The notes: generated by a model from the letters alone, not told the origin. DNA of 64,000 bases from Clostridiales bacterium (GCA_019423685.1 JAHZAY010000004.1:62001-126000), one strand, 5' to 3'. Counted from the stretch's first letter, positions 24,978 to 34,299 are shown. Program-made: numbers and translations.

Positions 24978-26306
24978 TCACTTTTGTCGGTGCTGGTGCT
25001 TCCAATCTTTGATCTGTTGGAGCCTTGCTTTAAACTTTGCCTCCTGTCCCTGTTCGGTCGGTTCATAGTAGACGCGGTCCAAAAGGGAATCGGGCAGGCA
25101 CTGGATGTTGGTCAGCTTGTCCTCGGCGTCGTGTGCATATTGGTAGCCCTCGCCGTAGTGCAGCTCCTTCATCAGCCGCGTCGGCGCATTGCGGATCACC
25201 AGCGGCACCGGTTCCGCCAGCTGCTGCAGGGCATCCCGCTTCGCGTGCTCATATGCTTTATACAGGGAATTGGACTTTGGCGCCAGCGACAGGTAGACCA
25301 CCGCTTCGGTCAGGTGGACGGTGCACTCCGGCATCCCGATGTAGTGGCAGGCCTGATAGGCGGCCACAGCGATCTGTAGGGCACGCGGGTCGGACAGCCC
25401 CACATCTTCGCTGGCAAAGCGCGTCACCCGCCGCGCCACATACAGGGGGTCCTCGCCGGCCTCCAGCATCCTTGCAAGCCAATAGACTGCCGCGTCCGGG
25501 TCGGAGTTGCGCATCGATTTGTGCAGGGCGGAGATCAGGTTGTAGTGCTCCTCGCCCTTTTTGTCATACAGCAGTGATTTGCGGGAGGTACACTGCTCAA
25601 GCGTCTCCTCGCTGACGGTCACCACCTTGCCGTCCTCGTCCGATTCACCGTTTAAAACGACCATTTCCAGGGTGGAGAGGGCCGCGCGCGCATCGCCGTT
25701 GGCAAAGTTTGCAATCGCCTCCAGCATATGGGGCTGTATGTGCACCTGTATGTTTCCAAAGCCTCTGGCATCGTGCAGGGCTCGCTTGAGCAGGTCGACA
25801 AGATCCTGTTCGGTCAGGCTTTGCAGCACAAACACCTTGCAGCGGGAGAGCAGCGCTCCGTTGACCTCGAAGGAGGGATTTTCGGTAGTTGCCCCGATGA
25901 GGATGATGCTGCCTTTTTCCACAAAGGGGAGGAAGGCATCCTGCTGGGCCTTGTTAAAGCGGTGAATCTCGTCGACAAAGACGATGGTGCGTTCGCCGTA
26001 GCGGCGGTTGTCCTCGGCCTGCTGCATCACCGCACGGATTTCCTTGATGCCGCTGGTGACGGCAGAAAAGTTGATGAAGGCAGCCTTGGTGTGGTTTGCA
26101 ATTACCCGCGCAAGGCTCGTTTTTCCCACTCCGGGAGGGCCCCAGAAGATCATCGAGGAGATGCGGTCGGACGCAATGAGCTTGCGCAGCACCTTGCCGG
26201 GTCCGAGAAGGTGCTGCTGGCCCACAAATTCGTCCAAAGTCTGCGGGCGCATCCGCGCAGCCAGCGGGGAGGCATCGGCGCGCTCGAAAAGGGATTGTTG
26301 CTCCAT
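24978..26306 (-). CDS. rarA: Replication-associated recombination protein A (AAA+ ATPase)
   Basis: RarA/MgsA acts at stalled replication forks. The 442-residue protein has Walker A GPPGVGKTS (residues 56-63), Walker B FVDEIHRF, sensor 1 GATTENPSF, and the family's C-terminal tetramerisation part (residues 260 on, with RDALQQLAEPVPLVIRNAP). The start at 26306 follows AAGGAGG by eight bases; the frame continues upstream only into leader. Confidence 0.93.
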   Translation of the reverse strand: MEQQSLFERADASPLAARMRPQTLDEFVGQQHLLGPGKVLRKLIASDRISSMIFWGPPGVGKTSLARVIANHTKAAFINFSAVTSGIKEIRAVMQQAEDNRRYGERTIVFVDEIHRFNKAQQDAFLPFVEKGSIILIGATTENPSFEVNGALLSRCKVFVLQSLTEQDLVDLLKRALHDARGFGNIQVHIQPHMLEAIANFANGDARAALSTLEMVVLNGESDEDGKVVTVSEETLEQCTSRKSLLYDKKGEEHYNLISALHKSMRNSDPDAAVYWLARMLEAGEDPLYVARRVTRFASEDVGLSDPRALQIAVAAYQACHYIGMPECTVHLTEAVVYLSLAPKSNSLYKAYEHAKRDALQQLAEPVPLVIRNAPTRLMKELHYGEGYQYAHDAEDKLTNIQCLPDSLLDRVYYEPTEQGQEAKFKARLQQIKDWKHQHRQK

Positions 26307-26506
26307 AGGGATTCCTCCTTGAAGGGTTGGGTGGTTCTCTGCGGCATGTCGCTTTTGTGTTTGCTGCGCAGGGCGGCAAAGCTGTGTTTTTGCTACCGGT
26401 TTGTCCGTGATGCGCGGCACCGTTTACAAAGGGTAAATCCAAAAGAGAAAGGCAGCTGTGTCAGCGGCGCTGCACGGGGTTAGGGACTTTGCAGAAGATT
26501 TCTTTT

Positions 26507-26535
26507 AGTATAGCACGTTTTTTTAGAAGGTACAA
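26507..26535 (-). promoter_or_regulatory. Promoter for rarA
   Basis: Minus strand TTGTAC (26535-26530), 17 bases, TATACT (26512-26507). The implied leader to rarA is nearly 200 bases. The 337-base gap 26307-26643 holds this and the divergent promoter below; I saw no gene in it. Confidence 0.6.
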
Positions 26536-26585
26536 TGGAACAGGTCAGATGTAAAAGAATCGGGCGGAAAATCACAGGAAATGGA

Positions 26586-26614
26586 TGGACGTGCCCCCGT
26601 TTTGATGGTATAAT
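26586..26614 (+). promoter_or_regulatory. Promoter for the Fe-S membrane protein
   Basis: TGGACG (26586-26591), 17 bases, TATAAT (26609-26614). The -35 box is weak. Confidence 0.55.
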
Positions 26615-26643
26615 AAGACAAAACGGCTAAAGGAGAGATCGGA

Positions 26644-27570
26644 TTGGAAAAACAAACGGGGAAGCCGGGTGCAAAAAAGCTGACGGCTTTGAGCTTGACG
26701 GGCCTGCTGCTGCGCTGCGCCTTCACAGCCGTCACCAACGGTTATGCACAGGGCTTTTTGCAGGGGAAAATTTACCGCGGCAAGCTCAAGCTTTTGTGCA
26801 TGCCGGGACTCAACTGCTATTCCTGCCCGGGCGCTTTGGGCTCCTGCCCGATTGGATCGCTGCAAGCGGTGCTCGACAGCGGCAAATTCCGCGTCTCATG
26901 TTATGTGTTTGGATTCCTCGTGCTGTTTGGCGCACTGCTGGGGCGGTTTGTCTGCGGATGGCTGTGCCCCTTCGGATTGGTGCAGGACCTGCTGCACAAG
27001 ATCCCTCTCTTTAAGAAAAAGAAAAATCTGCCCGGCCATCGGGTGCTGCGCTGGTTAAAATTTGTGGTGCTCGGACTGTTTGTCATCCTTTTGCCTATGA
27101 CGGTCACCGGCATCACCGGCATGGGGGACCCGTGGTTCTGCAAATATATCTGCCCGAGCGGCACCCTGTTCGGAGGCATCCCCCTGCTGCTCAGCAACCC
27201 TTCGCTGCGCTCGGCGGCGGGCCTGTTGTTTGACTGGAAGGTGCTGATCCTCCTGGCCGTGGTGGTGCTGTCGATCAAGTTTTACCGCCCGTTCTGCAAA
27301 TATCTGTGCCCGCTGGGCGCAATCTATGGCCTTTTTAATCCTGTTGCCCTCTACCGTTACCGCGTAGAGGAGAGCAGCTGCATTCACTGCGGCAGGTGCC
27401 AGAAGGAGTGCGGAATGGATATCCCCGTTTGGGAAAAGCCAAACAGCATCGAATGTATCCGCTGCGGCAAGTGCAAGGCCGCTTGCCCCACCGGCGCAAT
27501 CCGCTCGACATGGGAAGAGGCTGTGTGGGCAAAAAAGGCCCCACTTTCTGCTAAAGAGCCTGAGAAATAA
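26644..27570 (+). CDS. Polyferredoxin-type 4Fe-4S membrane protein (NapH/CcoG-like)
   Basis: A 308-residue protein with four or five membrane helices. It carries CxxxCP loops (FVCGWLCPFG, CKYICPSG, CKYLCPLG), an N-terminal CYSCPGALGSCP, and two C-terminal 4Fe-4S motifs, CIHCGRCQKEC and CIRCGKCKAACP. The family passes electrons across or along the membrane in many reductive pathways. The TTG at 26644 follows AAAGGAG by eight bases. No partner reductase is adjacent, so the donor and acceptor are unknown. Confidence 0.82.
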   Translation: MEKQTGKPGAKKLTALSLTGLLLRCAFTAVTNGYAQGFLQGKIYRGKLKLLCMPGLNCYSCPGALGSCPIGSLQAVLDSGKFRVSCYVFGFLVLFGALLGRFVCGWLCPFGLVQDLLHKIPLFKKKKNLPGHRVLRWLKFVVLGLFVILLPMTVTGITGMGDPWFCKYICPSGTLFGGIPLLLSNPSLRSAAGLLFDWKVLILLAVVVLSIKFYRPFCKYLCPLGAIYGLFNPVALYRYRVEESSCIHCGRCQKECGMDIPVWEKPNSIECIRCGKCKAACPTGAIRSTWEEAVWAKKAPLSAKEPEK

Positions 27571-27711
27571 AACTTTTTAGCCATATCCTAAGCGGCCCTG
27601 TTGAATAGCCTTTCCTCACTTTTGGGAGAGGTGTCCTGCCGCTAGAAACATGACCGTATAAAGAGAATAACGGAAACGAAAAAATCCCCGCCTGAAAGGA
27701 GGTCTGCCAAG

Positions 27712-28989
27712 ATGAAGCCCTATCAAAAAGTGTTTGTCTGTGCACTTGCTGTGACACTGCTGCTCACCGCCTGTGAAAGCAGGACGCTTGCTCCAGCGCA
27801 AGAGGAGCCGGTGATCGGAGAATCGGTTGTGGAGGAGACGCCGCAGCTCCCGGAAGAGCCGCAGGAACCCACAATTCCCGAAGGCGCTCCCGGATTTTAT
27901 GAAACCCGCCAGGAGATGAACGGGTGGGAGGTGTTCTCCCTCTCCACCGCGCAGGACCTCGTCGAACTCTCCTCCTGGTTGCAGGAGGGCCAGAATAGTG
28001 CGCACTGTATCTTCCAGCTGCAAGCGGATATCGACCTTTCCGGTATCGAGTTTATCCCGATCGGCACAAAGGAAAATCCTTTCCAGGGGACCTTTTTGGG
28101 ACAGGGGTACAGTGTCAGCGGGCTGAGCGTCACCAGCCCAAACTACGGAGAAGCTGCGGGACTGTTTGGCTATCTAAACGGCGCACTGGTCGATAGCCTG
28201 CACGTCAGCGGCACCGTCACTGCCTGTCAGGTGGCGGGCGGATTGGCCGGCTCTGCCAGCGACTCTACCATCCAGGAGTGCTCCTTCACCGGCAGCGTCT
28301 ACGGGATGGCAAACGACATCGGGGGGCTGTGCGGGTCGGCACACCATACCGAGTTCTATGACTGCTCTGCCGATGCCGATGTCACCGGACAGGAGTCGCT
28401 GGGCGGCTTCGCAGGCGTTTTGGGGGACGGATGCCTGGTGAAAAATTGCAGCGCGCTGGGACAGGTGTCGGCTGCCAACCGCGAATATTGGTTGAGCGAG
28501 TATGGCCTGCCCGAGCCGGACTGGGGCACCCAACCGGACGGCGAAATTATGGTGCGCTATATCGGCGGTTTTGTCGGGATGAACATCGGCTCAATCCAAA
28601 ACTGTTTGTCAATGGGCGCAGTTAAGGCGTTGGAGACGGCCAAGACCATCGGCGGCTTTGTCGGCTATGAATCCGGCAGCGATGCCGGTTGCTATTACTT
28701 TTTGGACTACAATGCACAGTGGCAGCCGGGCTATGCGGTGGGGGACAATGCCTCTTTGAGCGCACAGGGCCTTTACTATGACCGAATGGCCACCCGCACA
28801 AGCTTTGAGGGTTGGGATTTTGACACCACCTGGCAGATGGGGCAGCGACATCCCGAGCTGATGGCACAATCCCCGTTGACTGCCCAGATGGTGGCAGGTG
28901 TGCTGGACCCCACGGCGGGATTGGAAGGGGAGAGTACAACCCCTGACGAGAATGAAAGCACAGAAAGTGAAAACACAGAAGTTGGCTGA
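27712..28989 (+). CDS. Surface lipoprotein with GLUG-type repeats
   Basis: A 425-residue protein with a signal peptide and lipobox LLTAC, so it should be lipid-anchored on the outer face of the membrane. After a Pro/Glu-rich linker it contains about four right-handed-helix repeats of the GLUG type (for example AAGLFGYLNGALV, AGGLAGSASDSTI, IGGLCGSAHH, LGGFAGVLGDG). The C-terminus is acidic and Thr/Glu-rich. GLUG repeats occur in adhesins and peptidase-like surface proteins; no catalytic part is visible. AAAGGAGG precedes the ATG. Adjacent genes do not suggest a partner. Confidence 0.8.
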   Translation: MKPYQKVFVCALAVTLLLTACESRTLAPAQEEPVIGESVVEETPQLPEEPQEPTIPEGAPGFYETRQEMNGWEVFSLSTAQDLVELSSWLQEGQNSAHCIFQLQADIDLSGIEFIPIGTKENPFQGTFLGQGYSVSGLSVTSPNYGEAAGLFGYLNGALVDSLHVSGTVTACQVAGGLAGSASDSTIQECSFTGSVYGMANDIGGLCGSAHHTEFYDCSADADVTGQESLGGFAGVLGDGCLVKNCSALGQVSAANREYWLSEYGLPEPDWGTQPDGEIMVRYIGGFVGMNIGSIQNCLSMGAVKALETAKTIGGFVGYESGSDAGCYYFLDYNAQWQPGYAVGDNASLSAQGLYYDRMATRTSFEGWDFDTTWQMGQRHPELMAQSPLTAQMVAGVLDPTAGLEGESTTPDENESTESENTEVG

Positions 28990-29093
28990 GCGCCGCTAAA
29001 GCCCGCTCAGTGAGCGCAGACTGTGGCTGTGAAAATGAAACCTCATCAATCATTTGATCGATGTAGCGATAGAAGTATGAAGGAGGATATTGT

Positions 29094-30332
29094 ATGAAGA
29101 TCAATCCGGTAAAGGGCACGGCGGATTACCTGCCCAGCCAGACCCTGTTGCGGGACTACCTGCAAAACATCATTCTGGAGACCTACCGTGAGGCGGGATT
29201 TGAGAGGATTCTCACCCCAGCCATCGAGGATATGGAGAACCTGGAAAAGAGCGAGGGAGGGGATAACCTCAACCTCATGTTTAAGATTCTCAAGCGCGGA
29301 GAAAAGCTCACCGCGGCGCTGGAAAAACAGGACTATCACAACCTTGCAGACCTCGGCCTGCGCTACGACCTGACCCTTCCGCTCAGCCGCTTCTATGCGG
29401 GAAACCGTGCAAAGCTCTCCAACCCCTTTAAGTGCATCCAGATTGATAAGTCCTACCGCGCTGAGCGCCCGCAGAAGGGCAGAATGCGCGAGTTTGTCCA
29501 GTGCGACATCGACATTCTGGGCAGCGATTCGCCGCTGTGTGAGCTCGAATTGATCCACACTACTGCCGCAGCACTGCTCAAACTCCACATCGGCGCCTTC
29601 ACCATCAAGGTCAACGACCGCCGCGTCCTGCGCGGAGTACTCAGCAATCTCGGCGTGCCGCAGGAGATGATGGACAGCATCTGCATTTCGCTGGATAAAT
29701 GGGATAAAATCGGCACCGAAGGCGTGCTCAAAGAACTGGAAGAGAAGCAGCTGAATGAGTCGGCACGTCAGAAATTGGCCGAACTGCTGGACGGCGGCTG
29801 CACCATCGAGCAGGCAAAGCAGCTGTGCCCGGAGCCGCAGTATATCGAGCAGCTGCAAAACCTCATTGCCAGTGCAAAGGAGCTGGCGGATGGAAAATAC
29901 GATGTTGCGTTTGATCTGCTGCTCATTCGCGGTCAGGGCTACTATACCGGCACCGTTTTTGAGATTCAGAGCAACCAGTACCGCGGCGCATTGGGCGGCG
30001 GCGGACGCTATGACGGTTTGGTCGGCAAATTTACGGGGGAAAATGTTCCGGCCGTAGGATTCTCGATTGGATTTGAACGCATCTTCCAGATCCTGGAAGA
30101 GCAGGGCTTTGCCATCCCCAACCGTCGGAAAAAGGCGGCCGTCCTTTGCGAGGAGGCACAGGGCGCGCAGGCAATCCGTACCTGTGATGCGCTCCGGGCA
30201 CAGGGAATCGATGCGAGTGTCTATCTGCGTCCAAAGAAGATGGGAAAATTCCTCAACCGCTTGCAGGAGCAGGGATATGACGGCTTCCTGGTCCTGGGAG
30301 AGAGCGAAGAGCCCAAATGGTTTGAAAACTAA
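29094..30332 (+). CDS. hisS: Histidyl-tRNA synthetase
   Basis: A 412-residue class II synthetase. Motif 1 region (GTADYLPSQTLLRDYL), motif 2 (SYRAERPQKGRMREFVQCDIDILG, split here at RAERPQKGRMREF), motif 3 (VGFSIGFERI) and a C-terminal anticodon-binding domain are present. The histidine-A motif, usually RGLDYYTG, reads RGQGYYTG. The full C-terminal domain argues against HisZ, the catalytically silent paralogue of histidine synthesis, and no his genes are nearby. AGGAGG precedes the ATG. Confidence 0.88.
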   Translation: MKINPVKGTADYLPSQTLLRDYLQNIILETYREAGFERILTPAIEDMENLEKSEGGDNLNLMFKILKRGEKLTAALEKQDYHNLADLGLRYDLTLPLSRFYAGNRAKLSNPFKCIQIDKSYRAERPQKGRMREFVQCDIDILGSDSPLCELELIHTTAAALLKLHIGAFTIKVNDRRVLRGVLSNLGVPQEMMDSICISLDKWDKIGTEGVLKELEEKQLNESARQKLAELLDGGCTIEQAKQLCPEPQYIEQLQNLIASAKELADGKYDVAFDLLLIRGQGYYTGTVFEIQSNQYRGALGGGGRYDGLVGKFTGENVPAVGFSIGFERIFQILEEQGFAIPNRRKKAAVLCEEAQGAQAIRTCDALRAQGIDASVYLRPKKMGKFLNRLQEQGYDGFLVLGESEEPKWFEN

Positions 30333-30354
30333 AAGCGCTACAACATAAAAACAA

Positions 30355-30398
30355 AAAGGGGAGGCTATGCAGAAGATCTTCTGCATAGCCTCCCCTTT
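30355..30398. terminator. Long perfect palindrome, bidirectional terminator
   Basis: A 44-base perfect palindrome centred on AGATCT (30374-30379), with A/T ends. It separates the converging hisS and HAD genes. Confidence 0.85.
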
Positions 30399-30430
30399 AA
30401 TATAGGGCAGATAAAAAGTGACAGGCGCCG

Positions 30431-31066
30431 CTATTTATTCAAAAGGTCGTGGATAGCCTGTGGCAGCTGGGCAAAACAGGTGATGGAGGGAACACCCTGC
30501 GGCACCTGTCCCATGCCGTAAGCTGCGTGGATAAAGGGAACGGCGGCATACTGGCAGGCGTTGTAGTCGCCCATCGTGTCGCCGAGATAGACAGGCTGAG
30601 TGATCTCGTGCTGGGCGGTGATCAGCTTGAGGTTTTCTCCCTTGCCCTTGCCGGTCATTCCCGAGCAGGTGAAGTCCACAAAGCAATCCGCAAGGTTGGA
30701 AACCGATAAAAAGGTCTGAATATAGCCGTCCTGGCAGTTGCTGACAATGTAGAGCGGATATTGCTTGCACAGTGTCCGCAGCACCCGCTCAACGTCGGGG
30801 TAGAGTTTGCCCGGATGCTCCCGCAGCCACGGAAGCTCCTCGATGCTGCAGCGGTTAAAAACTTCTACCCGCTCTTCTTCGGGCAGTTCGGGCAGTGCGG
30901 CGGCGGCGATCTCCTCCACCGTTTTGCCCATGTAGCTGCGCAGCTCCGGCAGCGTCATGGGTGCGCGCGAGCTGTAGCGGGCCATCACCCGGTTCCATGC
31001 TGGAAGCATCTGTTCGGTCGCGTCCCACAGCGTGCCATCCAGATCAAAAATGATACCAGTCTTCAT
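30431..31066 (-). CDS. HAD-superfamily phosphatase (phosphoglycolate phosphatase-like)
   Basis: A 211-residue HAD hydrolase with motif I DLDGTLWD, motif II SNCQDG, motif III lysine in GKGKGENLKL, and motif IV GDTMGDYNA. A helical cap between motifs I and II places it in the PGP/beta-phosphoglucomutase subgroup. The substrate cannot be read. It is a single-gene unit on the minus strand. Confidence 0.85.
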   Translation of the reverse strand: MKTGIIFDLDGTLWDATEQMLPAWNRVMARYSSRAPMTLPELRSYMGKTVEEIAAAALPELPEEERVEVFNRCSIEELPWLREHPGKLYPDVERVLRTLCKQYPLYIVSNCQDGYIQTFLSVSNLADCFVDFTCSGMTGKGKGENLKLITAQHEITQPVYLGDTMGDYNACQYAAVPFIHAAYGMGQVPQGVPSITCFAQLPQAIHDLLNK

Positions 31067-31211
31067 CGATCCTTACACGTCCTTCTTTTCAGTGAAATTG
31101 GTATAGCAAAGCTTGTTTCATAGGCCGTCCTCTATTTTTGGCCTTATCCAGCATACCACATTTTCATTCCAAAATCTATCAAAAAAATAATGAAAAATTG
31201 CCTAAAACAAC

Positions 31212-31240
31212 TTGACTTTTTCTGCGCTTTCCGATATAAT
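31212..31240 (+). promoter_or_regulatory. Promoter for the tRNA pair
   Basis: TTGACT (31212-31217), 17 bases, TATAAT (31235-31240), 18 bases before the first tRNA. Confidence 0.85.
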
Positions 31241-31258
31241 GATATACGTTGCTAATGC

Positions 31259-31334
31259 GGGGGCGTAGCGCAGCTGGGAGCGCGTACGGTTCGCATCCGT
31301 AAGGTCGGGAGTTCGATCCTCCTCGTCTCCACCA
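31259..31334 (+). tRNA. tRNA-Ala (anticodon CGC)
   Basis: A complete 76-base cloverleaf with encoded CCA. The anticodon loop TTCGCAT gives CGC. The acceptor stem has the G3-U70 wobble pair that marks alanine tRNAs. Confidence 0.92.
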
Positions 31335-31342
31335 CGAAATAA

Positions 31343-31419
31343 GAGGGCATAGCTCAGTTGGTTAGAGTACTTGCTTGACATGCAAGGGGTCGGTGGTTCA
31401 AGTCCACTTGTCCTCACCA
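31343..31419 (+). tRNA. tRNA-Val (anticodon GAC)
   Basis: A complete 77-base cloverleaf with encoded CCA. The anticodon loop TTGACAT gives GAC. It lies eight bases after tRNA-Ala. Confidence 0.93.
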
Positions 31420-31422
31420 AAA

Positions 31423-31453
31423 CCGGTAGACCTTTGGTCTGCCGGCTTTTTTT
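31423..31453 (+). terminator. Terminator of the tRNA operon
   Basis: A 10-bp stem (31423-31432 with 31436-31445) with one G-T pair and a 3-base loop is followed by CTTTTTTT. Confidence 0.88.
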
Positions 31454-31493
31454 GTCTTTATAACAAAATTGCCACCCAAGGGAGGCTTTGCGT

Positions 31494-32849
31494 ATGCAGC
31501 ACGATTTGACCAAAGGACCCATTACCAGGACGATGCTCCTGTTTGCCGGGCCGATGATTGCAGGAAACCTGTTGCAGCAGTTTTACAATGTTGCGGATAC
31601 ATTGATTGTGGGACAGTTTTTGGGGGCAGGAGCGTTGGCCGCAGTGGGCAGTGCCTACACCTTGATGACCTTTTTGACCTCGATCTTGATCGGACTGTGT
31701 ATGGGCAGCGGAGCGGTATTTTCCATCCGATATGGCGAGCGCAACGAGCAAAAGCTCAAATCCAGCATCTTTGTATCCTTTGTGTTGATCGCAGCGGTGA
31801 CCGTGGTGATGAATGTCCTCGTTTTCGCCCTCATCCACCCGATTATCCGGTTTATGAATGTGCCGGACGAAATCTATGGGATGATGTACGACTACCTTTG
31901 GGTGATCTTTGTGGGCATCGGGTTTGTGTTTATCTACAACTACTTTGCTGCCCTGCTGCGTGCGGTGGGAAATTCGATGGCGCCGCTGATCTTCCTGGCA
32001 GTTTCCGCGGTGACCAATATCCTTCTGGATCTGCTGTTTGTCGTGGTGTTCCAATTTGGCGTTGCGGGGGCAGCAGGGGCCACGGTTATTGCACAGGCAC
32101 TTTCGGCGGTGGGGATTGCAGCCTATACCTTCATCAAATTCCCGCTTTTCCGCCCCGACCGCCGCTATATGCAGATGAAGCGCAGCATCCTACGGGAGAT
32201 TTTCCAATATGCATTTTTAACCTGCGTACAGCAATCGGTCATGAACTTTGGCATCTTGCTGGTGCAGGGATTGGTCAACAGTTTTGGCACCGCGGTGATG
32301 GCGGCGTTTGCAGCGGCGGTGAAGATCGACTCGTTTGCCTATATGCCGGTGCAGGATTTTGGCAACGCCTTTTCCACCTTTGCCGCTCAAAATTTTGGAG
32401 CAAGGAAGGCCGACCGCATCCGAAAAGGTATCCGCAGTGCCATCGGGGTGACAGTCGTCTTCTGTCTGATTATTACGGCGGTCGTCTGCATCTTTGCAAA
32501 GCCGCTGATGCTCATCTTTGTGCAGCCGCAGGAGACGCAGATCCTCGCAATTGGCATGCAGTACCTTCGCATCGAAGGAGCCTTTTATTGTGGCATCGGT
32601 TGTCTGTTTTTGCTCTATGGGTTTTACCGTGCCGTGCGCAAGCCGGGAATTTCGGTGGTGCTCACCGTCATCTCACTGGGCACCCGCGTGCTGCTCTCGT
32701 ATACGCTTTCCGCCATCCCGGCAATCGGAGTGGTGGGAATCTGGGCCTCGATCCCAATTGGATGGTTTTTGGCAGACCTTGCGGGACTGTTGTACTATAA
32801 AAAGTTTAAAGACCAGATGAACAGGGAACTTACCCTTGCGCAGCTGTAA
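31494..32849 (+). CDS. MATE family efflux transporter
   Basis: A 451-residue, 12-helix membrane protein of the multidrug and toxin extrusion superfamily. The MATE start PITRTMLLFAGPMIAGNLLQQFYNVADTLIVG is seen in segments, and the mid-protein repeat begins LREIFQYAFLTCVQQSVMNFG. These proteins exchange cationic drugs for Na+ or H+. I chose the ATG at 31494, eight bases after GGGAGG, over the TTG at 31488. Confidence 0.9.
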   Translation: MQHDLTKGPITRTMLLFAGPMIAGNLLQQFYNVADTLIVGQFLGAGALAAVGSAYTLMTFLTSILIGLCMGSGAVFSIRYGERNEQKLKSSIFVSFVLIAAVTVVMNVLVFALIHPIIRFMNVPDEIYGMMYDYLWVIFVGIGFVFIYNYFAALLRAVGNSMAPLIFLAVSAVTNILLDLLFVVVFQFGVAGAAGATVIAQALSAVGIAAYTFIKFPLFRPDRRYMQMKRSILREIFQYAFLTCVQQSVMNFGILLVQGLVNSFGTAVMAAFAAAVKIDSFAYMPVQDFGNAFSTFAAQNFGARKADRIRKGIRSAIGVTVVFCLIITAVVCIFAKPLMLIFVQPQETQILAIGMQYLRIEGAFYCGIGCLFLLYGFYRAVRKPGISVVLTVISLGTRVLLSYTLSAIPAIGVVGIWASIPIGWFLADLAGLLYYKKFKDQMNRELTLAQL

Positions 32850-32861
32850 TGTAAAGAACGT

Positions 32862-32899
32862 AAAAAAAGAAAAGACCCATTTGGGTCTTTTCTTTTTTT
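32862..32899. terminator. Bidirectional terminator
   Basis: The A/T-rich arm AAAGAAAAGACCCA pairs with its complement, with long A and T runs outside. It separates the MATE gene and the converging flavodoxin-fold pair. Confidence 0.85.
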
Positions 32900-32906
32900 A
32901 TCGAAG

Positions 32907-33524
32907 TTATTGTTTTGGCTTGGGTTCGATCTCCATCGAGGCGAGCTTGTCTTGTGTCAGGTGATAGCGGGCAGCCAAACTGAGCCAGTACCTTCTGGCA
33001 GCCTCGATAAACCAATTTTTAGAAAGCGGCATGGTGACGCTCAAGGTGACAGCTTTGCCAGAATAGACGGCATGCGCAAACTTTTGAATCGCACGCTTTA
33101 CCAAAAAGGAAAGCGGTGTCTTGAGGATGGCTTCACCGCCGCCGATGGAAAGGCTGCTGCCAAAAGGAAAGCCGTTCTCTTTGCAAAATTCTCGGATGAT
33201 GTCGATGGCAAGGGCGTTCTGCTTTGGCTCCAGAAAACCGCAGTTGATGATGACCTGTACGGTGGGCTTGTGGTTGAGCGGACTCTTGGCAAGGCAGTTT
33301 AAAAATTCGAGCATACAGGTCGGCAGACAGTCGACGTACAGCGGAAAGACAAAGCAGAGGTTGGAGCAACTTTCCAGCGCACTACAGATGTCGCGGTGGT
33401 TTTGCGAATTGAGGCTGTATTCCAGGGTGGCACCCGGATAGTGTTTCTTTAAAATCTGCGCGTACAACTTGGAATTGGATTTGGCTGCACGCGGACTTCC
33501 ATTGAGGATCATCATTCTTCCCAT
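32907..33524 (-). CDS. Flavodoxin-fold NAD(P)H-dependent oxidoreductase-like protein
   Basis: A 205-residue protein starting MGRMMILNGSPRAAKSNS, where NGSPR-x-SNS is the FMN-phosphate loop of flavodoxin-like oxidoreductases. The middle has CFVFPLYVDCLPTCMLEFL, which normally follows the flavin site. The C-terminal third is basic. Its start overlaps the end of the upstream gene by 13 bases, so the two are coupled and probably function together in a redox step. Confidence 0.75.
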   Translation of the reverse strand: MGRMMILNGSPRAAKSNSKLYAQILKKHYPGATLEYSLNSQNHRDICSALESCSNLCFVFPLYVDCLPTCMLEFLNCLAKSPLNHKPTVQVIINCGFLEPKQNALAIDIIREFCKENGFPFGSSLSIGGGEAILKTPLSFLVKRAIQKFAHAVYSGKAVTLSVTMPLSKNWFIEAARRYWLSLAARYHLTQDKLASMEIEPKPKQ

Positions 33525-34024
33525 GCAGATGCCTCCTTTTTGACGGTGTCCTCCAGCTGCTCTTCATCCACAAAGAGCACCTTGTACGCCGTCCAGTTTA
33601 GATTTTTTGCATTGCGCTCAGCAAGGCGGGTGAAAAGCTCCTGCTGCGCTTTGCTGTTGCAGCCGTAGGCGATGAGGACAGCAACTTTGGGGTGGACATC
33701 CCGCAAAACGTGGTGGATTTCTCCCTCATGCACCCGCAAAAAGGGCTGTTGCATCGGCAAACACCGCTCAAGAAGCCGCTTCATTGGCAGATCGTAACAG
33801 CCGTACTGCACCCGGGTAATCAGCATGAGCCGGTCACAGCGGGCAAGCAGAGGGGCAATCTTTGCCGCGTCGTCGCGGATGACGCAGCGCCCCGGTGTGC
33901 GAATCCAACAGCTGAAGCAGCCGGTGCAGGGGGAGATGGTCTGTTCGTTTAAATTGAGCAGAATGCTGTCCGCCCCCTCCCCGAAAGGGGCTTGAATGGA
34001 ATGATCTGTAAGATAAAGATTCAT
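33512..34024 (-). CDS. Iron-sulfur flavoprotein-like protein
   Basis: A 170-residue protein, first in a two-gene operon. It has a cysteine cluster CTGCFSCW followed by GRCVIRDD, as in NAD(P)H-dependent FMN reductases and iron-sulfur flavoproteins. The N-terminal flavin loop is less clear. The start at 34024 follows AAGGGTC; the longer frame upstream has no ribosome site. Redox function is inferred; substrate unknown. Confidence 0.7.
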   Translation of the reverse strand: MNLYLTDHSIQAPFGEGADSILLNLNEQTISPCTGCFSCWIRTPGRCVIRDDAAKIAPLLARCDRLMLITRVQYGCYDLPMKRLLERCLPMQQPFLRVHEGEIHHVLRDVHPKVAVLIAYGCNSKAQQELFTRLAERNAKNLNWTAYKVLFVDEEQLEDTVKKEASAWEE

Positions 34025-34137
34025 AAAAGACCCTTCTTTTTGTAAGAAAATGTAAAAATCATACTTCCCTATTATAGCACATCTGCACATCGAAAAATAG
34101 GAAAAAAGAGAAAAAATAAATAAATTCAGGTGAAGCG

Positions 34138-34166
34138 TTTCTTTAAAAGCTAAGATGTGGTATAAT
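34138..34166 (+). promoter_or_regulatory. Promoter for the hprK gene set
   Basis: TTTCTT (34138-34143), 17 bases, TATAAT (34161-34166), with a TG extension before the -10 box. The leader is about 125 bases. Confidence 0.65.
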
Positions 34167-34299
34167 AAAATTGTCTATATTTTACAAAAGAAAGGGGCAA
34201 CAGGGTGAAGGGAAAGAGCGTGCGGCCTTTCCCAAAACATGCGGCCCCCCTGCGCAAAAGTCCTGTTATGCGACTTAACAATATGAAGGAGGATGGTTT

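Noticed and set aside
28990..29093. Possible T-box leader before hisS
   Set aside because: The gap is too short and shows neither the T-box core nor a terminator/antiterminator pair. The metG leader lacks them too.
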